Below are positions 1 to 9,564 of a stretch of DNA of 64,000 nucleotides, piece after piece. Source of the DNA: an uncultured Ruminobacter sp. (GTDB lineage Bacteria; Pseudomonadota; Gammaproteobacteria; Enterobacterales; Succinivibrionaceae); assembly GCA_902764345.1 (NCBI GenBank), contig CACWVT010000002.1, positions 1 to 64,000 on the forward strand, given 5' to 3'. The translations under genes and the position numbers were made by a program. Position 1 is the stretch's first letter, and the number at the start of each line of letters is the position of its first letter. The notes below the pieces were generated by a model, which was not told the origin of the DNA, made no database searches, and was given only the letters and a program-made list of their open reading frames with translations.

Positions 1-153
1 ACTACGATTTGACTACTTTTCGTGTACACAAAAGGCAGTATTTTGGATATTTTCGTCATTTCTGTTAATATTGCGAAAGGCAGTTCTGCATAGGTTGAGA
101 GCCGGCAAACCTTGCAGACATGGGCAATCTCCGGCAATTCTGGACAATCAACA

Positions 154-636
154 ATGACAATTCGGGTGCTTTTCGTGTGCCACGGCAATATCTGCCGCTC
201 CCCCATGGCCGAATTTATTTTCAAGAAAATAATCAATGACCGTGGAATGTCCGACGCGTTTGAAATCAATTCCGCAGCTACAAGTGATGAAGAAATATGG
301 AATGGTGTCGGGAATCCCATCTATCCACCTGCGCTTGAACAACTGCGCCTGCACGACATTCCCTGTAACGGTCATCGGGCCACACAGATAACCGAAAGTG
401 ACTACAAATATTATGATTATCTCATCTACATGGACAAAATGAATTACCGGAACATGATGAGAATTATCCAAAAAGATCCTTTAGGGAAGTGTCTCAGACT
501 CATGGATCTGACAGAAAAACCGGGAGACGTTTCAGATCCCTGGTATACCGGAAATTTTGAAAAAACCTTTTCCGATTTAATGTCAGGCTGCACTGCTCTT
601 GCTGATTACATAATCGGGAAGAGTAAAAATTCATAA
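154..636 (+). CDS. Low-molecular-weight protein-tyrosine phosphatase
   Basis: Cytoplasmic phosphatase of the LMW-PTP family, 160 residues, the usual length. The N-terminus carries the P-loop signature VCHGNICRSP, with the nucleophilic Cys and phosphate-binding Arg in the CX5RS pattern. The general-acid loop is seen later as DPWYTG. An upstream in-frame ATG at 112 would add 14 residues. The ATG at 154 is preferred because family members begin just before the beta-strand leading into the P-loop. No tyrosine kinase or capsule genes lie next to it, so a role in exopolysaccharide control is not supported here. It stands alone and the substrate is unknown. Confidence 0.93.
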   Translation: MTIRVLFVCHGNICRSPMAEFIFKKIINDRGMSDAFEINSAATSDEEIWNGVGNPIYPPALEQLRLHDIPCNGHRATQITESDYKYYDYLIYMDKMNYRNMMRIIQKDPLGKCLRLMDLTEKPGDVSDPWYTGNFEKTFSDLMSGCTALADYIIGKSKNS

Positions 637-711
637 TTCCGTATCAGAAAAAATAACAGGGTCCTGACCGCCAGCCACAAAAAACACCAGACGATCAGGA
701 CTGATTAAACA

Positions 712-3453
712 TTACCATCTGAACCCATAATCATCCCTGCAAATCCGTTCCTTAAGACTTTGCATGGCAGTTGAGGAAAAAACCCCTTCAAACATAAACT
801 CAATGTCATAAACCCCTGACATATTCCACCCGGCAAGCGACTGAGCAAACAGATGAGCACCGAAGAACATCCTCTTCATATTTTTTACATTTGAGGTATC
901 CCATTTTTCTATCGGCCGGTTAAAGGAACAGGCCCGCTCAAACATCCCCGCCATGGACAAAACGCAAGAAGTGTTCCAGTCTCCTATTGGACTGTTAAAA
1001 GCTCTCGCATTTAAAAACATTTCCTTCATGTCCGTAACCGCTGACGTATCCCAATTGCCTATATTCTGATTGAAAACCGGTGCATCCCTGAACATACCGC
1101 TCATGTCGGTAACCTTTGAAGTATCCCAGTTGCCGATTGACCGATTAAAGCTTTCCGCCATTAAAAACATTTCACTCATGTCTGTCACGTTTGACGTATT
1201 CCATGAATCTAAGGGCTGATTAAAGGATGATGCCCCCATGAACATACCTTTCATGGAAGTAACCTCCGATGTATTCCAGTTTTCAAGCGGCTGATCGAAT
1301 GATTTTGCCATGGCAAACATTCCCTCCATGGATACTGTCGCTGAAGTATCCCAGTCACATAACGGCTGATTAAAGGATAAAGCTCCACGGAACAGGCTTT
1401 TCATGTCGGTTACCTTTGAAGTATTCCAGCCGTTAACCTGCTGATTGAAAACCGATGCATTCATAAACATCTTTTCCATGTCAGTAACTGAGGAGGTATC
1501 CCAATCATTTATCGGATGGTTAAAAGAACAGGCATAAGCAAACATCTCACGCATGGAAGTAACTCCGGACGTATCCCATTTTTCCAAAGGCATGTCAAAT
1601 ACAAAGGCACGTCTGAACATTCTGCTCATATCGGTAACCGCAGATGTATTCCAATCACCCACCCACTGATTAAAACTTACTGCACAATCAAACATTCCGC
1701 TCATATCCTCAACCGCGGAAGTATCCCATTCACCTATCGGCTGATTGAAGAGAGAAGCATTGGCAAACATTTCTCTCATGGTAACTACGGCTGAAGTATT
1801 CCATTTGGCCAAGGGACTGTTAAAGCTACGGGCTCTGCTGAACATTTCGGCCATATCGGTAACACGCGACGTATCCCAACCTTCAACCTGTTGATTGAAG
1901 GACTCCGCTTCTTCAAACATTCTGCTCATACTGATAACTTTTGCGGTATCCCAGTTTCCTATAGGCTGATTGAAATGCGTCGAGCCCATAAACATTCGGC
2001 TCATATCGGTAACATTTGACGTATTCCAATTTCCTATCGGACGGTTAAACTGTTCCGCTCCCATAAACATAAGACTCATGTCGGTGACTTCGGAAGTGTC
2101 CCAGTCTGCTAACGGCTGATTAAAGGATAAAGCATGAAGAAACATTCCGTTCATGTCCGAAACATTTGAGGTATTCCATCTGCACAGAGGCTGGTTAAAG
2201 GATGATGCTCCATGGAACATGGTGCTCATGTCCGTTACTCCGGATGTATTCCAGTCACCTATCGGCTGATTGAAAACACTTGCCCAATAAAACATGGACG
2301 CCATGCACGTAACGTTAGACGTGTCCCATCCGCCTATCGGCTGATTAAATACTTTGGCAGAATAGAACATTCCGGCCATATTCGTGACCCGGGAAGTATT
2401 CCATCCTGCTAACGGCTGATTGAAGGAATCAGTTCCCGCGAACATTTCGCTCATGTCTCTGACGTTGGAAACATCCCAGTCTCCTATTGGCTGATTAAAT
2501 GAACCCGCCCACATAAACATCCCGCTCATATCTCTGACATTGGAAACGTCCCAGTTTCCTATCGGCTGATTAAAAGCTGCTGCAGAGAGAAACATTTCAC
2601 TCATATCAGTAACATTGGAGACATTCCATTTGCCAATCTCCTTATTAAAAGACACGGCCACATAAAACATTTCATGCATGTCTTTAACTCCGGACACATC
2701 CCACCTGCCGATGTTCTGGTTAAAATTCTCTGCATTTCTGAACATTCCATGCATATCAGTAACGCCGGAAACATCCCAGTCTCCGATATTCTGGTTAAAA
2801 TTCTCTGCATTTCTGAACATCTCGTGCATATCGATGACGCCGGAAACGTCCCATTTACTCAAATCCTGATTAAAACTCTCGGCTGAGGCAAACATGTTGC
2901 TCATGCTTCTCACACTTGAAACATTCCACCCCCCCAAAGGCTGATTGAATGACGATGCAAGGTCAAACATAAAGCCCATGTTCGTGACGCGAGAAGTATC
3001 CCATTCTCCTATTGGACTGTTAAAGGATCCTGCCCCCAGAAACATTCCGCACATATCCGTTACCATGGACGTATTCCAGTTACCGATTGGCTGATTAAAA
3101 GAACTTGCACCTAAGAACATGAAAGACATATCCGTCACACAGGAAGTATCCTTCAGGTTAACATACTCCAGCTCACTCATGTCCCTGAAAGCATTGCTTA
3201 ATGACTGAACATTCGGTGTGAGAATCACTTCAAATTCTATACGTTTTATCTTCTTCCTGCCGTCAGCTATCGCAAAGGGATTATGTGTAAGAAAAAACTC
3301 CTGCAGTGATTCATCCGTCTCATTCGGCTGACGACGTCTGGTAAAACAGTAATTCAAAGTCAGGGAATCAAGGTCATTATCAATAATTCTTCTAATCAGA
3401 TCTTCTGTAATGTCTTCGTGGGAATTAAGAGCCGGATTACGTTCATCAGTCAT
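712..3453 (-). CDS. BspA/DUF285-family 25-residue repeat protein
   Basis: A 913-residue protein made almost entirely of 31 consecutive 25-residue repeats with consensus MF..A.SFNQPIG.WDTS.VTDM, preceded by about 110 non-repeat residues and ending in a short cap. This is the DUF285/BspA-like leucine-rich-repeat variant, known mostly from surface proteins of host-associated bacteria and mycoplasmas. The start at 3453 has an AAGGAG Shine-Dalgarno 7 bases upstream; a longer frame to 3486 lacks one. There is no signal peptide, lipobox or membrane segment, so the export route is unclear and the protein may be cytoplasmic. Repeats 5 and 6 are nearly identical at DNA level, which points to recent unequal duplication. 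Likely a binding scaffold; the ligand is unknown. Confidence 0.85.
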   Translation of the reverse strand: MTDERNPALNSHEDITEDLIRRIIDNDLDSLTLNYCFTRRRQPNETDESLQEFFLTHNPFAIADGRKKIKRIEFEVILTPNVQSLSNAFRDMSELEYVNLKDTSCVTDMSFMFLGASSFNQPIGNWNTSMVTDMCGMFLGAGSFNSPIGEWDTSRVTNMGFMFDLASSFNQPLGGWNVSSVRSMSNMFASAESFNQDLSKWDVSGVIDMHEMFRNAENFNQNIGDWDVSGVTDMHGMFRNAENFNQNIGRWDVSGVKDMHEMFYVAVSFNKEIGKWNVSNVTDMSEMFLSAAAFNQPIGNWDVSNVRDMSGMFMWAGSFNQPIGDWDVSNVRDMSEMFAGTDSFNQPLAGWNTSRVTNMAGMFYSAKVFNQPIGGWDTSNVTCMASMFYWASVFNQPIGDWNTSGVTDMSTMFHGASSFNQPLCRWNTSNVSDMNGMFLHALSFNQPLADWDTSEVTDMSLMFMGAEQFNRPIGNWNTSNVTDMSRMFMGSTHFNQPIGNWDTAKVISMSRMFEEAESFNQQVEGWDTSRVTDMAEMFSRARSFNSPLAKWNTSAVVTMREMFANASLFNQPIGEWDTSAVEDMSGMFDCAVSFNQWVGDWNTSAVTDMSRMFRRAFVFDMPLEKWDTSGVTSMREMFAYACSFNHPINDWDTSSVTDMEKMFMNASVFNQQVNGWNTSKVTDMKSLFRGALSFNQPLCDWDTSATVSMEGMFAMAKSFDQPLENWNTSEVTSMKGMFMGASSFNQPLDSWNTSNVTDMSEMFLMAESFNRSIGNWDTSKVTDMSGMFRDAPVFNQNIGNWDTSAVTDMKEMFLNARAFNSPIGDWNTSCVLSMAGMFERACSFNRPIEKWDTSNVKNMKRMFFGAHLFAQSLAGWNMSGVYDIEFMFEGVFSSTAMQSLKERICRDDYGFRW
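800..3130 (-). repeat. Tandem 75-bp coding repeats (31 units)
   Basis: In-frame 75-bp tandem units inside the DUF285 gene. Each encodes one 25-residue module. Most units are diverged, but neighbouring units near 2700-2830 share long identical stretches. This suggests expansion and contraction by recombination or slippage. Confidence 0.85.
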
Positions 3454-3702
3454 GAGTTTTTCTCCTTTCCGTTTATGCTTCAGCACCTGAATGTTTATAA
3501 TTTGTCCGTCACGGATGATATTTAAACTTATCTGTATACCGTTTTATATAATAAGCATCCTGAACAGACCTGCCGTTAAACCGCCGTGAAAAAAAAGAAA
3601 GAGGATCAGATTATCACATCCGCAATCCAATTGGAAGAGGACAATAAAATAATTTCTGTTTCTGGAGTAATGGAGACAAAAAAAGATTTACTGCAAATTC
3701 CC

Positions 3703-4350
3703 TTAGTCGTGAACCGGACTGCCTCCGGCACGGGACATAAGCCAAGAGAAGCCCTTGGCGGTTCTTTTGTCAGAATCACGGAAATGTCCTCCCTGATTCC
3801 ATTCCAGAGTACATTCGGTTCCACCATCACACAGAATTGTCCGGGCCTCACCTATTCTGTCAGCCACTGATGCCATTACCGGATTACGGGTTCTGCTCTC
3901 ACCGTCACCAAGACTAAGATATACGGCAGGACATTTAATCGCGTTTTTCCTCATAAAATCGGTAAACCCCGGGAACCATATCGAAGGAGATGCGGCGGCC
4001 ACACCATTAAACAAATCCGTGCGGTATGCCGCCCACAGTGCAAAAAGTCCGGCAAGAGAGTAACCTCCGATATAGCGTACTCCTTCCAAGCAGGAACAGA
4101 ACTTCAAAACCTCCTGCAGAGTTTCTTCCGCCCTGCCTCCGAAGTCTTGGTTGCCAAACACAGCCGGAGACTTCCATGGAGACAGGTCATCGTTCCAGTC
4201 ATTCACCTTTAACGCTATCAGTCTGAAATTCTCTCCCGCCTCACGGCGAATGGCATCAGCTTCACTGCTCATCAGTGACAGGTCGTGCTCATCGGTAAGC
4301 TGAATCAGCACCGTGTCGGCATCCTGATTTCCGTATTCAAATACCTGCAT
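3703..4350 (-). CDS. Alpha/beta-hydrolase, putative esterase
   Basis: A 215-residue serine hydrolase of the putative-esterase type. The nucleophile elbow GYSLAG sits near residue 96. A candidate acid lies in LSLGDGESRTRN, and the catalytic His in NQGGHF near the C-terminus follows the usual Ser-Asp-His order. The start at 4350 has a GAGGAG ribosome-binding site. There is no signal peptide, so it is cytoplasmic. It lies 59 bp downstream of the PdxR-like regulator gene on the same strand and could be co-transcribed with it. The substrate is unknown; feruloyl-esterase- or enterobactin-esterase-like folds have the same layout. Confidence 0.8.
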   Translation of the reverse strand: MQVFEYGNQDADTVLIQLTDEHDLSLMSSEADAIRREAGENFRLIALKVNDWNDDLSPWKSPAVFGNQDFGGRAEETLQEVLKFCSCLEGVRYIGGYSLAGLFALWAAYRTDLFNGVAAASPSIWFPGFTDFMRKNAIKCPAVYLSLGDGESRTRNPVMASVADRIGEARTILCDGGTECTLEWNQGGHFRDSDKRTAKGFSWLMSRAGGSPVHD

Positions 4351-4409
4351 AAAAACTCCTCTCATCGGTATGAATCACCTGTGTCCGGTAAAGTATCAGA
4401 CTTATCATG

Positions 4410-5834
4410 TCATGAATTCCGAGCCTCGTCACCGAATACGCACTGATATATTGCATCCAACGCTGTGTTCATCTTTTCTGCACTTAGATTTGAGTAATTA
4501 ATTAGGAAGCGGTGCAGATCATTGGCTGAAGCCCCGACGTAGTATTCCGAAAGTGCATGAATGTTCACTCCCTTTTCCAGAAGCTTTTTTCGCAGAACGT
4601 CATCATCCATGGATGTATTGATTTTCAGGATAAAATGCAGACCGCTGTCATTTTCTATTACCTCGCAGTGACGTGACAGTTTATGACTTCTGATGCATTC
4701 CAGTATGATTCCGTGCATTCTGGAATAATGAAGCCTCATTCTGTTTATGTGTTTTTCAAAAAATCTTCCGCTGATAAATCCTGCCAGAGCATACTGTTCA
4801 AAGTTGGAAACGGTGCATGAATAAAATGACAGTTTCCTGTAGAACAGATTTGCCAGATTACGCGGCAGTATCATGTAACTGATACGTATTGTTGAGGCCA
4901 GAGTCTTGGAAAAGGTATTTATGTGGATCACCCTGTCACAGCCGTCAAGACTTACAAGCGGAGGTATTGGCCTGCCCCTGATTCTGAATTCACTGTCGTA
5001 GTCATCTTCGATAATGTATCTGTCTTCCTTCTCGTTAGCCCACGACAGCAGCTCATATCTGCGACTAACCGGCATGGTGATTCCTGTCGGAAAATGATGT
5101 GTCGGACTTACATGTACAATGTCGGCACCGCATTTACGCAATTCATCAATAATGATTCCGTCCGAATCCATCCCGGCATGACGGCATTCGATACCGTTAT
5201 TTGCATATATCATTTCAGATTTGTGATATCCGGGATTTTCCAGACAGATAGTTCTGTTTCTGCACATTAGCTGAATCAGCAGACCGTACAGATATTCAGT
5301 TCCGGCCCCGACTATAATCTGATCGGGATCGACCAGCATTCCCCTGAAGGATTTCAGATACTCAGAAATGGCCTGTCGGAGCTCCCTCACTCCGCCTGTA
5401 GGTGAAGGTTTCATAAGGACATCATACTTATTGGTAATCACGCTCCTCATTACCCGGCTCCATACCGAAAACGGGAAGTTGTCCGGGTTCGTACCGTTAT
5501 CGGAAAGATCGACCTTTATAACATCGCCGGAATTTTTCTCAGGTACGGCAATGTCCAGACACAGGGAGCCTTTCTTTGTAGTGTTCGGAACCGCTGTTAT
5601 GTCCGCAGCAAAATATCCTCTCCTCGGCAGTGCATAAACGAACCCCTCGCTCATCAGCTGCTCATAGGCTGCTTCAACCGTTATGGTACTGATGCCGTTG
5701 TTCTTGGCGAATGTTCTTTTGGACGGAAGCTTTTCACCTCTGGCAATGATTCCTGTCCTGATATCATCCTTCAGTCTGTTGTACAGATACTCGTAAAGCG
5801 GTACCGAAATATTGGAAAAATCATATGTAAGCAT
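4410..5834 (-). CDS. pdxR: MocR-family regulator (PdxR-like), GntR HTH fused to aminotransferase-like domain
   Basis: A 474-residue MocR-type transcription factor. Residues about 10-75 form a GntR winged helix (LPSKRTFAKNNGIS followed by the recognition-helix region TVEAAYEQLMSEG). Residues about 110-465 resemble a fold-type I aminotransferase with the PLP-binding lysine in NTFSKTLAS. It is divergent from pdxS-pdxT with 310 bp between them, the classical arrangement for PdxR. PdxR senses PLP and controls pdxST, commonly activating it and repressing its own gene. The PdxR role is inferred from position; other MocR proteins share this domain layout. Confidence 0.88.
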   Translation of the reverse strand: MLTYDFSNISVPLYEYLYNRLKDDIRTGIIARGEKLPSKRTFAKNNGISTITVEAAYEQLMSEGFVYALPRRGYFAADITAVPNTTKKGSLCLDIAVPEKNSGDVIKVDLSDNGTNPDNFPFSVWSRVMRSVITNKYDVLMKPSPTGGVRELRQAISEYLKSFRGMLVDPDQIIVGAGTEYLYGLLIQLMCRNRTICLENPGYHKSEMIYANNGIECRHAGMDSDGIIIDELRKCGADIVHVSPTHHFPTGITMPVSRRYELLSWANEKEDRYIIEDDYDSEFRIRGRPIPPLVSLDGCDRVIHINTFSKTLASTIRISYMILPRNLANLFYRKLSFYSCTVSNFEQYALAGFISGRFFEKHINRMRLHYSRMHGIILECIRSHKLSRHCEVIENDSGLHFILKINTSMDDDVLRKKLLEKGVNIHALSEYYVGASANDLHRFLINYSNLSAEKMNTALDAIYQCVFGDEARNS

Positions 5835-6144
5835 AGCTTCACTGCATCTCCATTTTCATCTGGTCATATGAATTTTGAAACAAATTGACCATATTTAAGG
5901 CCAGAAAATCCCCGTCCTTCTCCTAACACCAATCCGGGTTATGAACCTGCGGAAACGTGATGTGACAAGGGTCACACCCATATTAAAGGCATGCATGGAT
6001 ATTTAAATTCCTACCAAATAACAAGGAATTATAAAACATTAAAAACGTAGCAACTGGCATCTAAAATTATTTTAATCTGATTATTTTAATAATACCACCT
6101 CACCTGTACCATTAAAAGCACTTAATGAATGAGAGGTAAATATT
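5835..6144. promoter_or_regulatory. Divergent pdxR-pdxS control region with TGGTCA/TGACCA dyad
   Basis: A 310-bp AT-rich divergent intergenic region. The inverted pair TGGTCA (5861-5866) and TGACCA (5886-5891) lies just upstream of pdxR, and a related CCAG/CTGG element sits at about 5901-5904. This is a reasonable candidate operator for the MocR regulator, whose known sites often contain paired GGWCC-like half sites. pdxS has a GAGAGG ribosome-binding site 9 bases before its ATG. No clear sigma-70 promoter could be assigned with confidence. Confidence 0.45.
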
Positions 6145-7050
6145 ATGAGCGAATCAAAGAATACAAATACTACTGAATTCAACGAACGTTATGGTCTCAA
6201 CAAAGGCCTCGCACAGATGCTTAAAGGCGGTGTCATCATGGATGTTACCACCCCTGAACAGGCCAGAATTGCTGAAGCAGCAGGCGCATGTGCGGTAATG
6301 GCTCTTGAAAGAATCCCTGCAGACATCAGAGCTGCCGGCGGTGTTTCCAGAATGAGCGACCCTAAGATGATCAAAGGAATTCAGGAAGCTGTCAGCATTC
6401 CTGTAATGGCAAAGTGCCGTATCGGTCATTTCATGGAAGCAAAGATTCTTGAAGCTATTGATATTGACTACATTGACGAATCAGAAGTTCTGACTCCTGC
6501 AGACGACGTTTATCACATTAACAAGAGAGATTTCAGTGTTCCTTTCGTGTGCGGCGCAAGAGATCTCGGTGAAGCACTTCGCCGTATCAACGAAGGTGCA
6601 TCCATGATCAGAACCAAGGGTGAACCTGGTACCGGTGACGTGGTTCAGGCCGTAAGACATCTGCGCAAGATGAACTCCGAAATCCGCAGAATCGCCTCAC
6701 TCAACAGTGATGAACTTTTCGAAGCAGCAAAGCAGCTTCAGGTTCCTTACGAACTCGTTGCATGGGTTCATGACAACGGTAAGCTTCCGGTTGTTAACTT
6801 TGCGGCAGGCGGCGTAGCCACCCCGGCAGATGCTGCTCTCATGATGCATCTTGGTGCCGAAGGCGTATTCGTCGGTTCAGGCATCTTCAAGTCAGGCGAT
6901 CCTGCAAAGAGAGCAAGAGCCATTGTTCAGGCTGTTACAAACTACAAAGACGCCAAGCTGATTGCTGAACTTTCTGAAGATCTCGGTGAAGCCATGGTCG
7001 GCATCAACGCATCCGAAATCAAGATCATCATGGAAGAAAGAGGTAAGTAA
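6145..7050 (+). CDS. pdxS: Pyridoxal 5'-phosphate synthase subunit PdxS
   Basis: The 301-residue synthase subunit of the DXP-independent vitamin B6 pathway. It condenses ribose 5-phosphate, glyceraldehyde 3-phosphate and PdxT-supplied ammonia into PLP. Diagnostic segments include [17 protein letters not shown], the catalytic-lysine region [11 protein letters not shown], the second-lysine region [13 protein letters not shown] and the phosphate-binding region [14 protein letters not shown]. The length is typical and the protein is cytoplasmic, forming a dodecamer with PdxT. Its stop lies two bases before pdxT. Many gammaproteobacteria instead make PLP through PdxA/PdxJ. Confidence 0.98.
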   Translation: MSESKNTNTTEFNERYGLNKGLAQMLKGGVIMDVTTPEQARIAEAAGACAVMALERIPADIRAAGGVSRMSDPKMIKGIQEAVSIPVMAKCRIGHFMEAKILEAIDIDYIDESEVLTPADDVYHINKRDFSVPFVCGARDLGEALRRINEGASMIRTKGEPGTGDVVQAVRHLRKMNSEIRRIASLNSDELFEAAKQLQVPYELVAWVHDNGKLPVVNFAAGGVATPADAALMMHLGAEGVFVGSGIFKSGDPAKRARAIVQAVTNYKDAKLIAELSEDLGEAMVGINASEIKIIMEERGK

Positions 7051-7052
7051 GA

Positions 7053-7643
7053 ATGAAAATCGGGGTACTTGCACTTCAGGGGGCATTCCGCGAACATCAG
7101 GACATGATTCGCTTATCAGGAGCAGAATGCATTGAAATAAGACAGTTATCGGATCTTACCGGAAACTCTCTCGACGGTATTGTTCTCCCCGGTGGAGAAA
7201 GCACTGTTCAGGGCAAGCTGCTGAGGGAACTTGGAATGCTCGAACCTCTCAGAAACATGATTAAGGCCGGTACCCCTGTTCTTGCCACCTGCGCCGGACT
7301 TATCCTCCTCGCGGAAAAGATCGAGGGAGATCCGGTATCCCACCTAGGCACACTTCCGGTTACCGTTAAGAGAAATGCCTTCGGCAGACAGACGGGAAGC
7401 TTTGAATATACGGGTAACGTCGGTAAGCTCCAGAATTTTCTCATGACGTTTATCAGGGCTCCGATAGTCACAGCCCTGAACAGTCAGGAGGTTGAGGTTC
7501 TCGCAGAATGCAGGGAACAGATCGTGGCTGTTAAATACGGTAATCAGATTGGGCTGGCATTCCACCCTGAAATAAATGACGATCCGTCAATCCACAGAGA
7601 ATTTCTGGATTTATGCGAAAAATTCCATAACGGAATAAAGTAA
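7053..7643 (+). CDS. pdxT: Pyridoxal 5'-phosphate synthase glutaminase subunit PdxT
   Basis: A 196-residue class I-type glutaminase that releases ammonia from glutamine and channels it to PdxS. It shows the PdxT signature LPGGEST, the nucleophile elbow LATCAGLILLA with the catalytic Cys, and the His-Glu pair in FHPEI near the C-terminus. It is translationally close to pdxS (2-bp gap) and followed by a strong terminator, so the operon is exactly pdxS-pdxT. Confidence 0.97.
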   Translation: MKIGVLALQGAFREHQDMIRLSGAECIEIRQLSDLTGNSLDGIVLPGGESTVQGKLLRELGMLEPLRNMIKAGTPVLATCAGLILLAEKIEGDPVSHLGTLPVTVKRNAFGRQTGSFEYTGNVGKLQNFLMTFIRAPIVTALNSQEVEVLAECREQIVAVKYGNQIGLAFHPEINDDPSIHREFLDLCEKFHNGIK

Positions 7644-7689
7644 CGGATACAGCCTCACGGATTGGACTCCGTACCGGTCAAACCTACAG

Positions 7690-7730
7690 AAAGGGAAAGC
7701 TTCACACATGAAGCTTTCCCTTTATTTTTC
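7690..7730 (+). terminator. Rho-independent terminator of pdxST
   Basis: A perfect 15-bp stem (7690-7704 with 7709-7723) and a 4-nt loop, followed by a T-rich tract. Confidence 0.9.
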
Positions 7731-7802
7731 AGATTAAGAAACGGTCATCAGGAAAGAGCAGACACCGGCAAACGGCTTAGTTAACCTCTCGTAAAGGCAA
7801 CT

Positions 7803-8318
7803 TTACTTGTTTGCAGCTATGGAATAATCGAGAAGCTCAAGATCGATAACATCCTCGAGGGATTCATTAATGTTGATTAGATTCTTCTCACAGAACTGCT
7901 GGAACATCTCATCGACTCTTGTTCCGCCGATTGTATGCTTCAGCACGTCCCTCAGATCCGTATAAGAGATAATGGGAATAAAGTGTTCCCCGTTACCGGT
8001 TTTAATGAAATAATCACCTTCATTTACCAGAATACTGGCCTGTTCGGCACTGAGATCCAGATAGTTTTCCTCACATCTCAGACACTCCATCGCTCTGTAG
8101 AAACATTCAAGAACGTCATCCCTCGTATAGATTTCATTGCCGGTCATGCCTTTATAAAACATGGCCCAGGCCTGTATTCTGCAGACTGATGTTCCTCTGT
8201 TTTTTCGATGAGAGCTCCGCTCGGAAACGGCAACGGGACGACCTCGGATATCAACGATATTTTCTTCGTAATCCGTCTGATCCAACTCATCGTCGGCCGT
8301 GTGGCTATCGTCATTCAT
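7803..8318 (-). CDS. Hypothetical protein, 171 residues
   Basis: Not recognised. The start at 8318 has a GGGAGG ribosome-binding site. The N-terminal 30 residues are acidic (DDSHTADDELDQTDYEEN). A basic patch with RSSHRKNRGTS follows, then a mixed alpha/beta region of about 110 residues containing CFYRAMECLRCEENYLDL and an acidic C-terminus. No membrane segment, signal peptide or known motif is visible, so it is probably a soluble cytoplasmic protein. It is monocistronic between pdxST and a YdjM-like gene, which says nothing firm about function. Confidence 0.6.
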   Translation of the reverse strand: MNDDSHTADDELDQTDYEENIVDIRGRPVAVSERSSHRKNRGTSVCRIQAWAMFYKGMTGNEIYTRDDVLECFYRAMECLRCEENYLDLSAEQASILVNEGDYFIKTGNGEHFIPIISYTDLRDVLKHTIGGTRVDEMFQQFCEKNLININESLEDVIDLELLDYSIAANK

Positions 8319-8587
8319 AAAGATCCTCCCGGACACTGTCCATGTCTTGGTATTTGAGGTTTTATTAGAATATAAAAAAAACGCTATTAATTTAAATATA
8401 TCATCTGAACCCGCATCATGAAAATATTTTACGATTAACCTGATTGTTTTTTAACCATGATCAAATTAATGAACTGAATTACTGAAATCAACTGACGTTT
8501 CATGACACAAAACCAAACCTGAAGAATCAGTTTTAAGGAATTCCTGATTTAACGGCAGACAGTCTGCAGTTCGGTCTGAGGACATGT

Positions 8588-9229
8588 CTAGTTTTTAATT
8601 TCCGCAAGCCAGCTGAAAAAACCCATAATGTCAGCGGGAATAAGAACAAGAAGCCATATACTTAAAGCCGTTCCGAGCATGAATATGATTCTGTCAAGAA
8701 AACCGTCATCCTCGGCAATACGGAGGCAGTATTTACAGAATGAGAACGGGTAGAAGAAATATATGTCATAGCTGTTCAGAAAATCCAGAAAGATATGCCC
8801 CATAAAGGCTATGACAAAAAATGGCACGGCCACAGGATCAACCAGAAAAACACAGAATGTCAGTGCCACCATTCCGAAAAAAGAATGCATGAAGGCCCTG
8901 TGCTTGATATTCATGCCGAGAGCACAAATCAGAACAAAGGCCAGACCTCCTTTTACAGGATCGGCAGTCTGCTCATTACCGGTTATACTGCGGTACAGTC
9001 CAAGATCGTATTCACCGTCAGCAACCACCAGACCGATTACAAGAAGAAAAATCAGGGCAATAATCAGAGTGGCCCTGCCGTGAGGTCTGGACATCCGCGA
9101 ATCTATGTCTGAAACAGTCCCGCCGACAACGGCCGTCACCGCTCCGACCGCAAAAGTATGCCAGTCTGTCGGATGAACCAGCAGGAGCGACGATGATAAT
9201 CCGACGACAAGATGGGTTCTGCTTTTCAT
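8588..9229 (-). CDS. YdjM-like inner-membrane metal-dependent hydrolase (DUF457)
   Basis: A 213-residue multi-pass membrane protein of the YdjM/DUF457 type. The N-terminus MKSRTHLVVGL, the Asp motif GGTVSDIDSR and the later HRAFMHSFFG and MGHIFLDFLNS segments supply the His/Asp residues thought to bind metal in this family. About five hydrophobic segments are present. The ATG at 9229 matches the family N-terminus; a TTG-initiated frame reaches 9307 but adds unrelated residues. E. coli ydjM belongs to the LexA regulon. No LexA box was identified here. The biochemical substrate is unknown. Confidence 0.75.
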   Translation of the reverse strand: MKSRTHLVVGLSSSLLLVHPTDWHTFAVGAVTAVVGGTVSDIDSRMSRPHGRATLIIALIFLLVIGLVVADGEYDLGLYRSITGNEQTADPVKGGLAFVLICALGMNIKHRAFMHSFFGMVALTFCVFLVDPVAVPFFVIAFMGHIFLDFLNSYDIYFFYPFSFCKYCLRIAEDDGFLDRIIFMLGTALSIWLLVLIPADIMGFFSWLAEIKN

Positions 9230-9564
9230 TATGATGGGATGCTTATAACTTAACGATATATTCCGGAAAATTTCCGGCCTGAAGAGTTTAGAAACAGTGC
9301 TCTGCAACGTTTCTTCAACCGTGGCAATATTATCACAAATATTTATTAATGCAAAGAATTAAGCATCAGATCACGGTCAGCAGCATCAATTTAAATCAAA
9401 AGTTCAAAAAAACCCTGTTGACATTCTGAATTATCGGTGCAAAAATATAATTCATACCATATCAATATGTTTGATATGATATATGTTTAAAGAAAGAAAT
9501 AAATAATAATAAACATAACAAAGAAAAACAGAAAACAACTAAACAATAATACAAGGAGAACACC
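9230..9564. promoter_or_regulatory. AT-rich divergent region with CATATCA/TGATATG dyad
   Basis: Divergent promoter region of the YdjM-like and PatB-like genes. It contains a TTGACA hexamer at 9418-9423, a TATAAT at 9446-9451 (22-bp spacing, too long for an ideal pair) and an inverted repeat CATATCA (9458-9464) / TGATATG (9472-9478) that could be an operator for the lyase gene. No further gene is visible. Confidence 0.35.

Noticed and set aside
661..701. Terminator between the phosphatase and DUF285 genes
   Set aside because: GTCCTGA/TCAGGAC arms exist but the loop is 27 nt and no T-tract follows.
800..3130. CRISPR-like regular repeats
   Set aside because: The 75-bp periodicity is in-frame coding repetition of DUF285 modules, with no spacers and no cas genes.
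3586..3870. 94-codon plus-strand frame
   Set aside because: It overlaps the antisense esterase gene, has a low-complexity N-terminus and matches no family.
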